Shown piece after piece: positions 1 to 10,457 of a stretch of 64,000 nt of DNA. The stretch comes from Alphaproteobacteria bacterium. GTDB taxonomy: Bacteria; Pseudomonadota; Alphaproteobacteria; Rhodobacterales; Rhodobacteraceae. Every line of letters begins with the position of its first letter. The first letter of the stretch is position 1. The notes beneath the pieces are model-generated. The model saw nothing but the letters and a program-made list of their open reading frames with translations. It made no database searches and was not told the DNA's origin. The position numbers and the translations under genes were made by a program. The stretch spans positions 55,780 to 119,779 of the forward strand of contig JAUHWT010000018.1 of the NCBI GenBank assembly GCA_030427145.1, written 5' to 3'.

Positions 1-1
1 C

Positions 2-133
2 GAGCCATTTCTTCTACAGCAGGGATTGATCCAGCGTACTCCGCGGGGACGCATGCTGGCTCCGAAAGCGTGGAAGCATTTGGGATTGAGTGCCCCGAGG
101 ACGGAAATTCGGGAACGGGATCTTTTTGAGTAG
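2..133 (+). CDS. ruvB: Holliday junction helicase RuvB, C-terminal end (cut by window edge)
   Basis: Only the last 43 codons and the TAG stop are present; the gene runs in from the left. The visible tail contains the winged-helix signature of RuvB, with [14 protein letters not shown] followed by AWKHLGL, which in the family contacts DNA at the end of domain III. RuvB is the hexameric AAA+ motor that drives RuvA-bound Holliday junctions. Its position just before ybgC and the Tol-Pal genes is the usual alphaproteobacterial order. The reading frame was found by hand. The short length is the only limit on the call. Confidence 0.85.
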   Translation, partial: EPFLLQQGLIQRTPRGRMLAPKAWKHLGLSAPRTEIRERDLFE

Positions 134-231
134 TTGTAGTGCGGGTTTCAACTTTGAATATCTGTTATCCTTCCGTTAACCGGTGTGATTCATTGAGATG
201 CCAAACATAAAAAGTCGGCAGTGAGGCGGAT

Positions 232-657
232 GTGTTGAGAAAACCGGCGAATTACCACCTTCGGGTCTACTACGAGGACACTGATGCGGGTGGTATTGTG
301 TACTACGCGAATTACCTGAAATTTGCGGAACGGGCACGCACCGAGGCTCTGCTGGACCTGGGGCTGTCCCAGACCGATCTGCGCGAGCGGTTGGGCCTGG
401 GCTTTGTGGTTCGGACCGTTACGGTGGATTACTGGGCTCCGGCCAAATTTGAGGATCAACTTACCGTTACGACCGAGGTTCTGAACCTTTGGGGCGCCAG
501 GGTGGCAATGGCGCAGGACATCATGCGGGATGGTGAAATTCTCGCCCGCTGCGCCGTATCACTCGCCGTTGTTGGCACAAACGGGAAGCCGAAACGCCTC
601 CCGCTCGAAATTCGGAACAAACTTGAGACACTGAACCGCGCGGATTCGCGACCCTAG
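232..657 (+). CDS. ybgC: Tol-Pal system-associated acyl-CoA thioesterase YbgC
   Basis: A 141-residue single-domain hotdog-fold thioesterase. The N-terminal motif YYEDTDAGGIVYYANYL carries the catalytic Asp of the 4-hydroxybenzoyl-CoA thioesterase family and the following helix (KFAERARTE) is also typical. YbgC hydrolyses acyl-CoA thioesters in the cytoplasm and is almost always the first gene of the tol-pal operon, as here. The start is GTG at 232, preceded by a purine-rich GAGGCGGA; no ATG gives a better N-terminus. The gene is followed by a 99-base gap before tolQ. Length and motif agree with the family. Confidence 0.93.
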   Translation: MLRKPANYHLRVYYEDTDAGGIVYYANYLKFAERARTEALLDLGLSQTDLRERLGLGFVVRTVTVDYWAPAKFEDQLTVTTEVLNLWGARVAMAQDIMRDGEILARCAVSLAVVGTNGKPKRLPLEIRNKLETLNRADSRP

Positions 658-756
658 ACTTCGGACGCAAACTTCTGCACAAGATCCATAACCGGGCGGA
701 AAAGCCCATACCGTCGAAAATACGACGTGGATACGAGCAAGCTTTGGCAGGACACA

Positions 757-1461
757 ATGGAACCAGATGCTCTGGCAGCCGCCCAACAGATTGACTTCTC
801 TCTGTGGGCGCTATTTTTGCGTGCGACCTTTCTGGTAAAGGTTGTCATGCTCATGTTGATCGCGGCCTCGTTCTGGTCCTGGTCGATCATTATCCAGAAA
901 ACTCTCGACGTGCGGCGCGCCGCGCAGGAAGTCCGGGAATTCGAGGAGGAGTTCTGGTCCGGAGAGCCGCTGGATAAGGTTTATGAACGTGTCGGCCCGG
1001 AGCCGCCAGGTTCGACCGCCCGAATATTTGCCGCTGGTATGACGGAATGGCGGCGGTCCCATGGCAACAGCGGCGGGTTGATTGCGAATTCACAGTCCCG
1101 GATTGAGCGTTCGATGAATGTGGTGATCGGCCGCGAAGCCGACAGTCTTGGCACTGGTCTGAGCTTTCTGGCTACTGTGGGTTCGATCACGCCGTTCATT
1201 GGGCTTTTCGGCACGGTTTGGGGGATTAAGCATGCGTTTGAGGAAATCGCGATGCAGCAGAGTACCAACCTTGCCGTTGTGGCTCCTGGTATTGCGGAGG
1301 CGCTGCTCGCCACCGGCCTTGGGTTGCTTGCAGCCATCCCGGCGGTTATTTTTTACAACAAGCTCAATCAGGATACCGACCGCGTGATCGCCTCTTATGA
1401 GGGGTTTGCGGATGAGTTCGCCATGATCCTTTCGAGACAGCTCGATCAGGCAGGAACCTGA
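757..1461 (+). CDS. tolQ: TolQ, proton-channel subunit of the Tol-Pal motor
   Basis: MotA/TolQ/ExbB-type inner-membrane protein of 234 residues with three expected membrane segments: one near residues 20-40 and two in the C-terminal half around GLSFLATVGSITPFIGLFG and the Ala/Gly-rich stretch after it. The GTVWGIKHAF loop is the family hallmark. With TolR it uses the proton gradient to energise TolA. An upstream in-frame GTG at 727 would add ten residues, but the ATG at 757 has a purine stretch (AGGACA) in front and gives the usual MExxxLAxAQxIDFSLW type of N-terminus, so it is preferred. tolR begins two bases after the stop. Confidence 0.93.
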   Translation: MEPDALAAAQQIDFSLWALFLRATFLVKVVMLMLIAASFWSWSIIIQKTLDVRRAAQEVREFEEEFWSGEPLDKVYERVGPEPPGSTARIFAAGMTEWRRSHGNSGGLIANSQSRIERSMNVVIGREADSLGTGLSFLATVGSITPFIGLFGTVWGIKHAFEEIAMQQSTNLAVVAPGIAEALLATGLGLLAAIPAVIFYNKLNQDTDRVIASYEGFADEFAMILSRQLDQAGT

Positions 1462-1463
1462 CG

Positions 1464-1934
1464 ATGGGCGCGGGTGTACAGCAGCAGGGCGGCGTCCGGC
1501 GCGGGCGTGGCCACCGCAGGACCACACGTCCCATGTCGGAGATCAACGTCACGCCAATGGTTGACGTGATGCTCGTGCTGCTCATCATCTTTATGGTGGC
1601 GGCACCGCTGCTGACGGCAGGTGTTCCGATCGAGCTTCCGGAGACGTCGGCGACGGCGCTTCCGTCCGAGTCCGAGGAGCCCCTGACGATTTCACTTGGG
1701 TCTGACGGTGGGATTTACGTCCAGAATTCCGAGGTCGAACGTTCCAATCTTATACCCCTTCTGCGGTCGGTCGCAGCGGAGCGGAGCAGCAACAAGGTCT
1801 TTCTACGGGCTGACGGAGGCATTCCCTACGAAAATGTCATGCAAGTGATGGGTGCGCTCAGTTCGGCGGGGTTCAATGATATCGGTCTGGTGACCGAGCA
1901 GGGCGGTCCAAGTTTCGATGGAGAGGGCGGTTAG
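1464..1934 (+). CDS. tolR: TolR, ion-channel and periplasmic subunit of the Tol-Pal motor
   Basis: ExbD/TolR family, 156 residues. A basic cytoplasmic N-terminus is followed by SEINVTPMVDVMLVLLIIFM, a single membrane segment whose Asp in MVDVMLVLL is the conserved proton-binding residue. The periplasmic domain ends in the usual YENVMQVMGALSSAGFNDIGLVTE pattern. It works with TolQ as the stator of the Tol-Pal motor. The start is two bases after the tolQ stop, so the two are translationally coupled. No anomaly seen. Confidence 0.94.
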   Translation: MGAGVQQQGGVRRGRGHRRTTRPMSEINVTPMVDVMLVLLIIFMVAAPLLTAGVPIELPETSATALPSESEEPLTISLGSDGGIYVQNSEVERSNLIPLLRSVAAERSSNKVFLRADGGIPYENVMQVMGALSSAGFNDIGLVTEQGGPSFDGEGG

Positions 1935-1946
1935 CCTGAAACGCAG

Positions 1947-3085
<1,139 letters not shown>

Positions 3086-3089
<4 letters not shown>

Positions 3090-4411
3090 AAATTAGTCGT
3101 CGAAAAGTGGTTCTTGGGGCGTCAGCCGTCGCATGTCTTCGTCCGTGGGCCAGTGTCGCACAGGACCGTCTGAGGATTGAGATCACAGAAGGCGTGGTCG
3201 AGCCGATGCCGTTAGCCATTCCGGAGTTTGTCGCCGTGTCCGAGGGTGCAGCGATCATGGCGCGTCAGATCAGTCAGGTTGTGAGGGACGATCTGATCAA
3301 TACCGGGCTGTTTCGTGAAATTCCCCAGGAGGCCCATATCGGCAGGATCGCCGCGTTTGATGCTCAGGTGCAGTATTCAGACTGGTCGGTGATCAACGCG
3401 CAGGCACTCGTTACCGGCGGCGTGGCTCAAAGCGGCGATCGGATCGAAGTGAGCTTCAGGCTCTATGACGTGTTCGGTCAGACGGCGATTGGCGATGGGC
3501 TCAAGTTCGACGGAACCACCAGGTCGTGGCGCCGGATGGCCCATAAGGTCGCGGACTCTGTCTATTCGCGTCTGACCGGGGAAAGCCCGTATTTCGATAG
3601 TCGAGTGGCTTACATCGCTGCGAGCGGACCTAAAAGCGCCAGACGGAAGCAGTTGGCCATAATGGACTACGACGGGCAAAATTCGTCATTTTTGACCGAT
3701 GGCAGCTACCTGGTGCTGACCCCTCGACTGTCCAAGTCTGCAGGACAAATTCTATATACCAGCTACGAGACGGGCCGGCCTGGCATCTTCCTGTTGAAAG
3801 GCAGTGGGGAGCGTCGGGAAATATTGGCCGATGCGGGGCAAATGACGTTTGCTCCCCGTTTTTCGACGGATGAGCAGCGTGCGGTATTGTCAGTGTCTTC
3901 CGGGACAGGTTCGGATATTTATGTGACGGATCTGAATTCGGGTGGGCTTTCGAGGCTCACCCAGACCTCTTCAATCGACACGGCCCCGTGTTTTTCGCCG
4001 GATGGCGGGCAGATTGTGTTCGAAAGTGACCGGGCCGGGAGTCAGCAGATTTACGTCATGCCGTCTGGCGGCGGCGAGGCGAAGAGGATCAGTTTCGGTG
4101 ATGGACGGTATGCAACGCCGGTCTGGTCGCCGCGCGGGGACCGCATTGCTTTTACGAAAATCGTTGGTGGGCGTTTCCATATCGGCGTGATGAGTCCCGA
4201 CGGGCAGAATGAACGGTTATTGACCGCCAGCTACATCGACGAGGGGCCGACCTGGTCTCCAAACGGACGTGTAATCATGTTTTTTAGGGAAACCGCGGGC
4301 GATCAGGGTGGTCCGCAAATCTATTCGGTTGATATTACCGGTCGAAATCTGCGACAGGTCCCGACCAATGGTTTTGCGTCCGACCCTTCCTGGTCGGGTC
4401 TGCTCGCCTGA
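3086..4411 (+). CDS. tolB: TolB, periplasmic beta-propeller of the Tol-Pal system
   Basis: 441 residues: a signal peptide, an N-terminal TolB domain (about 30-165, containing [17 protein letters not shown]), then a six-bladed propeller with repeated SPDG/WSPxG blade motifs such as [15 protein letters not shown] and [13 protein letters not shown]. TolB links Pal and TolA in the periplasm. The start is TTG at 3086 overlapping the tolA stop; no ATG is available in frame before the signal peptide. The signal sequence contains SRRKVVLG, a twin-arginine pair unlike the usual Sec signal of TolB. The protein ends 37 bases before pal. Confidence 0.93.
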
Positions 4412-4448
4412 TGCATCGAACGTCGCGCCGTCTACAGGGAGAATGGCA

Positions 4449-4979
4449 ATGAAATATCAGTTGAATGCGCTGCTGGCTGCTGGGCTGTTGTTGTCGGCCT
4501 GTTCGGGTACGGGTGATGTAACCGTTCCGGATGCGTCCACGACGGGTGGTTTCAGTGGAACGGAATCCTCACTCAATGGCGGGTTTGACATTGATGGCGT
4601 CAACACTACGGGCGCAGGAACCCTTCCCGGAACGCAGATCAGCGACATGGTCAATTTTGAGGTCGATCAGGTCACTTTGACGGCCGAATCCCGTCAAATA
4701 CTCGATGCGCAGATCAGCTGGCTGCGGCAGAATTCGAACCAGAAGATCCTGATCGAGGGGCACGCGGATGAACGTGGTACCGGGGAATACAACATGGCGC
4801 TGGGATCGAGTCGTGCGAGTGCCGTGCGCAATTACATGGTCAGTCAGGGCATCCCGGACAGCCGGATAAGTATAATCACCTACGGACGCGAACGTCCGCT
4901 TGCGACCTGTGCGCAGGAAACGTGTTGGGCACAAAACCGCCGGGCCGTGACGGTGGTGACTGGCACGGTAGGCAGTTAA
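4449..4979 (+). CDS. pal: Pal, peptidoglycan-associated outer-membrane lipoprotein
   Basis: 176-residue lipoprotein. A short signal ends in the lipobox LLSAC with lipidated Cys18, followed by a Gly/Thr-rich linker and a C-terminal OmpA-like domain. The domain shows ILIEGHADERGTGEYNMALG and the arginine-rich end typical of diaminopimelate binding. Pal tethers the outer membrane to peptidoglycan and binds TolB and TolA. ATG codons at 4443 and 4449 are both possible; the second is better spaced from AGGGAG at about 4435. A longer frame open from 4308 overlaps tolB and is not used. Confidence 0.93.
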   Translation: MKYQLNALLAAGLLLSACSGTGDVTVPDASTTGGFSGTESSLNGGFDIDGVNTTGAGTLPGTQISDMVNFEVDQVTLTAESRQILDAQISWLRQNSNQKILIEGHADERGTGEYNMALGSSRASAVRNYMVSQGIPDSRISIITYGRERPLATCAQETCWAQNRRAVTVVTGTVGS

Positions 4980-4996
4980 GACATAGATGGATGCCC

Positions 4997-5824
4997 ATGA
5001 AACTAAGATTTTTGGGATCAATAGTGCTCGCGGTTGTGCTTTCCGCGACCGGTGCGCAAGTGATGGGCGAAACAGTCGCGGATACGTGGGCGCAGGTAAA
5101 TCTGCTTAACCAGCAGATCCAGCAGCTCAGGAGCGAGCTTGTTCAGACCGGTGCGGCATCGGGTCTGCCCAGGGAATCCGCGTCTGCCCTGGTGCGTCTC
5201 GATCAGCTGGAGGCCGAACTGCGCCGATTGAACAACCGGGTTGATGTTCTCACGAACGATATCGACCGTGTGGTACGTGACGCCAGTAATCGTGTGGGCG
5301 ATATCGAATTCAGGCTGACGGAGCTTGAGGGAGGCGACACCTCTTTTGTTGGCGAGCCCGAGCTGTTGGGGGGAGGAATCACGCGTCCTCAGCCACGGCC
5401 CGTGGAAACCAACGAGGCTTCAGAGCCAGAACTTCAGTTGACCGTTACGGAACAGGCCGATTTTGATGCCGCCGTGAGCGCGGGCGAAAACGGCGAGCAC
5501 GCCCGGGCTGTTGAAATGTTCGACACGTTCCTTGCCACCTATCCGGGTGGGCCACTTTCCAATGCGGCGCAGTATCAGCGGAGCGAGTCGCTCGCTGCCA
5601 TGGAAGACTGGCAGAATGCGGCCAGAAGTTACCTCTCGGCGTTCAGCGGCGATCCGCAGGGTGGTTTGGCTCCCCGTTCGCTCCTTGGTCTTGGTACTAG
5701 TCTGGCCAAGCTGGGACAGGTGCATGAAGCTTGTCTGACCTTGGATGAGGTTGAAATCCGCTATCCGGACTCCGGTATTGAGGCAGAGGTTACGGAGCGG
5801 AAGACGTCACTCAGCTGCCCATGA
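4997..5824 (+). CDS. cpoB: CpoB/YbgF, cell division coordinator in the Tol-Pal operon
   Basis: 275 residues with a cleavable signal peptide (about 1-25), an N-terminal coiled coil rich in Leu/Gln/Arg (about 30-95) that trimerises in the family, an acidic linker, and a C-terminal TPR region starting near QADFDAAVSAGENGEHARAV. CpoB couples outer-membrane constriction to septal peptidoglycan synthesis by modulating PBP1B and TolA. ATGs at 4991 and 4997 are equally open; the latter is chosen for spacing. The last four bases overlap the tilS start in an ATGA junction. Confidence 0.9.
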   Translation: MKLRFLGSIVLAVVLSATGAQVMGETVADTWAQVNLLNQQIQQLRSELVQTGAASGLPRESASALVRLDQLEAELRRLNNRVDVLTNDIDRVVRDASNRVGDIEFRLTELEGGDTSFVGEPELLGGGITRPQPRPVETNEASEPELQLTVTEQADFDAAVSAGENGEHARAVEMFDTFLATYPGGPLSNAAQYQRSESLAAMEDWQNAARSYLSAFSGDPQGGLAPRSLLGLGTSLAKLGQVHEACLTLDEVEIRYPDSGIEAEVTERKTSLSCP

Positions 5825-7086
5825 GGGTGCCTGAGCGCTTCGTTGACGCGTTTGATTGCGTAGTCGCTCCCTGCTCTGAAGGGACAATAGGAGTCGCGGT
5901 TTCCGGCGGTAGCGACAGTACCGCACTGATTCTTATTGCAAAGGAATGGGCCACGGCATGTGGCAGGTCCGTATCTGCAGTGACTGTGGATCATGGTTTG
6001 CGGCCGGAATCTGCAGATGAGGCTGCCTCTGTCGGAGAGTTTTGCAAATATCTGGACATTTCACATCAAACTTCGGTGTGGCGTGGTTGGGATGGCAATG
6101 GCAATTTGCAGGCCCGGGCGCGGGACGCACGTCGGTCCCTGATTTCGGCCTGGGCACATCGGAACAGCATATCTACGGTTGCGCTTGGTCACACACTTGA
6201 TGACCAGGCCGAGACGTTTCTGATGCGCTTGGCGCGGGGATCGGGTGTTGACGGTCTGGCGGCTATGTCGTCGGCAAGAAAGCACTCAGGTATCAACTGG
6301 GTTCGTCCGCTGCTTGGTATCCGGAGAGAGGACCTCCGCTCATTTCTTCGGGAGAACAATGTTTCCTGGGTGGATGACCCGAGCAACGACAACGAATCTT
6401 TTGAGCGGGTGCGCTGGCGAACAGCTTTGGCGGAACTCTCGTCTCTTGGACTAGATGCGGAACGCTTGGCGACAACTGCGGAACACATGTCGAGGGCCCG
6501 GGAGACATTGGAGGGCGTTACGGAGGCTTTTCTCAAAGAGAATGCCTTCCAAACGGGATACGGAGAAGTGACTCTTCAGACGGATGAATTTCCGAAAGTT
6601 ACGGAAGATCTCCGGCTGCGCGTTGTTTCCTCGATACTATGTTGTGTTTCCGGGCAGGGCTACAGACCGAGATTTTCGGCGTTGAAGGCTCTGGTCAAAG
6701 CAATTGTGGAAGAGCCGGACTTACCCGGGGCTTCCCTGCACGGATGTGTCGTTCGAAAGCGTAAGGCAGGCGTAATCTTTCGAAGAGAACCGTCGTCCGT
6801 TTCGCCGGATGTTCCGGCAGTAATTGGCTGCTGGGATAGCCGCTGGACCTGGGACCTAGAGCAGGTCCCTGACGGTGCAACGGTCGGCGCGATTGCGCCT
6901 GACGAGTTGCCACAGGTGAAAAGCGATCTTCAGATTAGACTTCCGCGCGAACTTCTTTTGACTCTGCCAGCTTTGCGGCTGGATGGGCGTCTGATCGCCA
7001 CACCTGTGACAGGAATGGACAATCAGGTGCGTTTTGCCCTAAAACCCTGTCAACATGGTTTCAACACTATGACGATAGTGCGTTGA
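5821..7086 (+). CDS. tilS: tRNA(Ile)-lysidine synthetase TilS
   Basis: 421 residues. The N-terminal PP-loop motif SGGSDST (about residues 29-35) binds ATP, and ALGHTLDDQAETFLMRL is the conserved helix following it. The enzyme changes C34 of the CAU-anticodon isoleucine tRNA to lysidine, switching it from Met to Ile decoding; it is essential. The C-terminal half (from about 220) is less conserved. Start overlaps the cpoB stop by four bases, so tilS is translationally coupled to the Tol-Pal operon, a common arrangement in alphaproteobacteria. The heat-shock-type promoter for ftsH overlaps its last few bases. Confidence 0.93.
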   Translation: MRVPERFVDAFDCVVAPCSEGTIGVAVSGGSDSTALILIAKEWATACGRSVSAVTVDHGLRPESADEAASVGEFCKYLDISHQTSVWRGWDGNGNLQARARDARRSLISAWAHRNSISTVALGHTLDDQAETFLMRLARGSGVDGLAAMSSARKHSGINWVRPLLGIRREDLRSFLRENNVSWVDDPSNDNESFERVRWRTALAELSSLGLDAERLATTAEHMSRARETLEGVTEAFLKENAFQTGYGEVTLQTDEFPKVTEDLRLRVVSSILCCVSGQGYRPRFSALKALVKAIVEEPDLPGASLHGCVVRKRKAGVIFRREPSSVSPDVPAVIGCWDSRWTWDLEQVPDGATVGAIAPDELPQVKSDLQIRLPRELLLTLPALRLDGRLIATPVTGMDNQVRFALKPCQHGFNTMTIVR

Positions 7087-7109
7087 AACCCGCACCACAA
7101 ACCTTATGT
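7082..7109 (+). promoter_or_regulatory. Probable RpoH (sigma-32) promoter for ftsH
   Basis: GTTG, a 17-base spacer and CTTATGT match the alphaproteobacterial heat-shock consensus CTTG-N17-CYTATNT at all but the first base. The site lies just upstream of ftsH, a known heat-shock gene in many proteobacteria, with a predicted start near 7116 and a leader of about 50 bases. Recognised by pattern only. Confidence 0.6.
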
Positions 7110-7166
7110 TAGCCGGGTAACTGATGGCGGCGCACATTCCGTCACGGACCTATGGGAGAGCTCGTT

Positions 7167-9083
7167 TTGGGCAATACTAAAAACATTGCGTTCTGGATTA
7201 TCCTGATCCTGCTGATGGTCGCGCTGTTCAATGTCTTCTCGAATGGCAGTCGGACGAGCATGGGGCGGGAAGTGAGCTACTCGCAGTTCCTTGATCAGGT
7301 CGAGGCGGGGCAGGTTGAGACGGTCAGGCTCGATGGCGAGAATGTTTACATCACGGGCGTGGACGGCGTTTCCTATCAGACCATTCAGCCGCGTGGGACT
7401 GACATCCTTCCTGAACTTCGGGAAGCCGGTGTTGAGATCGATGTAACGCCGCAGGAGCAGTCCGGTTTCATGTCGGCCCTCGGTCTGTGGCTGCCATTCC
7501 TTCTTTTGATCGGCGTCTGGATTTTCTTCATGAACCGCATGCAGGGCGGTGGACGCGGTGGAGCCATGGGCTTCGGTAAATCCAAGGCGAAACTGCTCAC
7601 TGAAAAGGCGGGTAAAGTAACTTTCAGCGACGTCGCCGGTATTGATGAGGCGAAAGAGGAACTTGAAGAGATTGTTGAGTTCCTTCGGGATCCCCAAAAA
7701 TTCTCGCGGCTTGGTGGCAAGATCCCTACCGGTGCACTCTTGGTAGGTCCTCCGGGTACCGGTAAAACGCTCCTCGCTCGTGCTATCGCTGGTGAGGCGG
7801 GTGTGCCGTTCTTCACCATATCGGGGTCCGATTTCGTGGAAATGTTCGTCGGTGTTGGTGCATCCCGAGTGCGTGACATGTTTGAGCAGGCGAAGAAGAA
7901 CGCTCCCTGTATTGTCTTCATCGACGAGATTGATGCCGTTGGTCGACATCGTGGCGCCGGCTACGGCGGCGGTAATGATGAACGTGAGCAGACGTTGAAC
8001 CAGTTGCTCGTGGAGATGGATGGTTTTGAGGCAAACGAAGGCGTTATCATCATTGCCGCAACCAACCGTCCCGACGTTCTTGACCCGGCTTTGCTCCGAC
8101 CAGGCCGGTTTGACCGGCAGGTTCAGGTTACAAATCCGGATATCAAGGGTCGTGAGAAGATCCTCGGCGTGCATGCTCGCAAGGTACCTCTTGCTGCAGA
8201 CGTGGACCTGAGAATTATCGCGCGTGGGTGTCCGGGTTTCTCCGGTGCTGATCTCGCGAATCTTGTGAATGAGGCGGCTCTTATGGCCGCGCGGACCGGG
8301 AAGCGGTTCGTTACGATGGAAGATTTTGAGAACGCCAAGGACAAGGTGATGATGGGCTCGGAACGGCGGTCCATGGTTCTCAGTGAGGATGAGCGCAAGC
8401 TTACGGCCTATCACGAGGCGGGTCACGCGATCGTCGGTCTCAACGTGCCTCAGCATGATCCGATCCATAAGGCGACGATTATTCCGCGTGGCCGTGCGCT
8501 TGGACTGGTGCTTTCGCTGCCGGAGCGTGACCAACTGTCCGTGACGATGACCAAGTACAAGTCCCAGATCGCCATGGCGATGGGCGGTAAGGTCGCAGAG
8601 GAACTTACGTTTGGCCCGGAAAATGTGACGTCGGGAGCATCTTCCGATATTCAGCAGGTCTCCCGCATAGCGCGGGCGATGGTGACGAAGTTCGGTATGT
8701 CGGAGAAGCTTGGCAACATTGAGTACTCCAACGAGCAGAACAGCTATCTCGGTCCACAGGGCGGCGGCATCAATGCGGGGCCTGATACGCACGAACTGAT
8801 CGACCTTGAGGTGCGTGCGCTCGTTGATGAGGGGTATGAGACTGCAAAGCGGATCCTCACGGAGAAGCACGACGATCTCGAGCGTCTTGCCCAAGGGCTG
8901 CTGGAGTACGAGACGCTCACTGGTAAGGAGATTACCCGCGTTATTGAGGGGCAGCCCTTGAACCGTGGCGAGGATGACGACGACGATACTGAAGGTTCCG
9001 GAATTGCGTCAATTCCAAAGGCTGGGAAGGGATCCAAGCCGAACCGTGGTAGCGATGGGCTGGAGCCTGAACCTGCGACGTAG
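7167..9083 (+). CDS. ftsH: FtsH, ATP-dependent zinc metalloprotease
   Basis: 638 residues. Two membrane segments (about 5-25 and 95-115) flank a small periplasmic domain. The AAA+ module has Walker A GPPGTGKT at 194-201, Walker [10 protein letters not shown] and the second region of homology; the zinc site is HEAGH at 416-420. FtsH degrades membrane proteins and unstable regulators such as LpxC and RpoH. The TTG at 7167 is chosen over the ATG at 7152 because it has GGGAGAG seven bases upstream and gives [10 protein letters not shown], the usual family N-terminus; the ATG would add five residues. The C-terminus carries an acidic Asp run. An intrinsic terminator follows. Confidence 0.95.
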   Translation: MGNTKNIAFWIILILLMVALFNVFSNGSRTSMGREVSYSQFLDQVEAGQVETVRLDGENVYITGVDGVSYQTIQPRGTDILPELREAGVEIDVTPQEQSGFMSALGLWLPFLLLIGVWIFFMNRMQGGGRGGAMGFGKSKAKLLTEKAGKVTFSDVAGIDEAKEELEEIVEFLRDPQKFSRLGGKIPTGALLVGPPGTGKTLLARAIAGEAGVPFFTISGSDFVEMFVGVGASRVRDMFEQAKKNAPCIVFIDEIDAVGRHRGAGYGGGNDEREQTLNQLLVEMDGFEANEGVIIIAATNRPDVLDPALLRPGRFDRQVQVTNPDIKGREKILGVHARKVPLAADVDLRIIARGCPGFSGADLANLVNEAALMAARTGKRFVTMEDFENAKDKVMMGSERRSMVLSEDERKLTAYHEAGHAIVGLNVPQHDPIHKATIIPRGRALGLVLSLPERDQLSVTMTKYKSQIAMAMGGKVAEELTFGPENVTSGASSDIQQVSRIARAMVTKFGMSEKLGNIEYSNEQNSYLGPQGGGINAGPDTHELIDLEVRALVDEGYETAKRILTEKHDDLERLAQGLLEYETLTGKEITRVIEGQPLNRGEDDDDDTEGSGIASIPKAGKGSKPNRGSDGLEPEPAT

Positions 9084-9128
9084 GTGCGTACTGAATTGAA
9101 GAGTTTTCGGAACTCGTTATTTGAATGA

Positions 9129-9158
9129 AGGAGCGGCTCAGAGCCGCTCCTTTTTTTT
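9129..9158 (+). terminator. Intrinsic terminator after ftsH
   Basis: AGGAGCGGCTC and GAGCCGCTCCT form a near-perfect GC-rich hairpin directly followed by eight T. It lies 45 bases after the ftsH stop. Confidence 0.93.
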
Positions 9159-9278
9159 GCGTGGTGACCTGTTGTGGAATCAGGAAGGCATTGAACTTTC
9201 CCAATGCAAATGCTCCATAGCGGGCATGTTTAAATGGCTTGGGCTTTTGTCGCTCAGGTGATGCATGGGGGATAAAAA

Positions 9279-10172
9279 ATGGTTGCGGAGAGAATTGACG
9301 GGAAGGAATTCGCGGCCGGTTTGCGGTCGAAAGTGGCCGAGCACGTTTCCCGGCTAAAATCCGACAAAGGTCTTACACCTGGTTTGGCGGTGGTTCTGGT
9401 TGGTGAGGATCCGGCCAGTCAGGTTTATGTGCGCAGCAAGGGGCGTCAAACCGTTGAAGCGGGCATGAAGTCGTTCGAGCATAAACTTTCTGACGATACT
9501 TCTGAAGCTGAGCTACTGGCGCTGATCGATCAGTTGAACAATGATGCTGACGTACATGGCATTCTGGTGCAGCTTCCGCTGCCGAAGCATCTGAACGAGT
9601 CACTTGTAATAAACGCCATTGCTCCAGAGAAGGATGTGGACGGGTTTCATATTTCGAATGTAGGGCGGCTCGCGACGGGTCAGTCAGCAATGGTGCCCTG
9701 CACGCCGTTGGGATGTCTTCTGCTATTGAGGGACCGCCTTGGTGACCTTTCCGGTCTAAATGCGGTTGTTGTCGGGCGTTCCAATATTGTCGGTAAGCCG
9801 ATGGCGCAGTTATTGCTGGCGAAGAGCTGTACGGTGACAGTGACCCATTCCAGAACCCGTGATATTGAGAAGGTGTGCCGGGAAGCGGATATCCTTGTCG
9901 CGGCCGTGGGGCGGCCGGAGATGGTGAAAGGGTCCTGGATCAAACCTGGCGCTACCGTGATAGACGTTGGTATCAACTGGATCGAAAAACCTGAGGGCGG
10001 CACGCGGTTGGTTGGCGATGTCGATTACGATTCCGCGTCCCAAATCGCGGGTGCGATTACCCCGGTGCCGGGGGGCGTGGGCCCCATGACAATCGCCTGC
10101 CTGCTTGCGAATACGGTGACCGCATGTTGCCGAAGCAATGGCCTTGAGGCTCCTGCCGATCTGGTCAACTGA
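9279..10172 (+). CDS. folD: Bifunctional methylenetetrahydrofolate dehydrogenase/cyclohydrolase FolD
   Basis: 297 residues. Conserved motifs are YVRSKGR (with the catalytic Lys), [22 protein letters not shown], the NADP-binding [16 protein letters not shown] and [12 protein letters not shown]. FolD interconverts 5,10-methylene- and 10-formyl-tetrahydrofolate, supplying one-carbon units for purines and formyl-Met. It is monocistronic here, between two intrinsic terminators. The start ATG at 9279 has a purine-rich GGGGGAT leader. Confidence 0.95.
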   Translation: MVAERIDGKEFAAGLRSKVAEHVSRLKSDKGLTPGLAVVLVGEDPASQVYVRSKGRQTVEAGMKSFEHKLSDDTSEAELLALIDQLNNDADVHGILVQLPLPKHLNESLVINAIAPEKDVDGFHISNVGRLATGQSAMVPCTPLGCLLLLRDRLGDLSGLNAVVVGRSNIVGKPMAQLLLAKSCTVTVTHSRTRDIEKVCREADILVAAVGRPEMVKGSWIKPGATVIDVGINWIEKPEGGTRLVGDVDYDSASQIAGAITPVPGGVGPMTIACLLANTVTACCRSNGLEAPADLVN

Positions 10173-10208
10173 AGGCTTGGTTGTTCAATTAAATCCATCT
10201 CTGCGGTC

Positions 10209-10239
10209 AATCCGTCCCACCAAACGGGGCGGATTTTTT
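10209..10239 (+). terminator. Intrinsic terminator after folD
   Basis: AATCCGTCCC and GGGGCGGATT pair across a seven-base loop (one G-U pair) and are followed by a T run. Located 37 bases after folD. Confidence 0.85.
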
Positions 10240-10457
10240 CAATCCTGAGCGGTTGTTTTCAGATGGTTTGATTGGACCATTGGTTTTGCGTTCAAATATT
10301 TTGCGCTTTTGTCGCTCTTTTGCCCCGTTCTGTGACGTGCATTAACGTTGTTACCAAAAAGTTTCTGTTAATTCTTGCACAATTGACGCCGCGGAAAATA
10401 CATTGTTGCGGGGTCCAGGCGTATTGCGTGGTTTGTAGCATATTGGTGGGGTGTGGA
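10240..10457 (+). promoter_or_regulatory. Upstream region of the A-T-TE synthetase gene
   Basis: A 218-base AT-richer stretch between the folD terminator and the synthetase start. It contains TTAAC and GTTAA as an inverted pair (about 10342-10372) and several TTG-type hexamers, but no promoter with convincing -35 and -10 boxes could be fixed. The frame of the downstream gene stays open through it, so a longer N-terminus is formally possible, though that stretch looks non-coding. Confidence 0.4.

Noticed and set aside
7104..8894. 596-codon open frame antisense to ftsH
   Set aside because: It mirrors the ftsH codons, has no recognisable domain and is His/Arg/Leu-rich as expected of an antisense shadow.
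10272..10457. 62 extra codons at the N-terminus of the A-T-TE synthetase
   Set aside because: Cys-rich and unlike adenylation domains; MEYFLERFSYW after the GGTGGGG site is the natural start.
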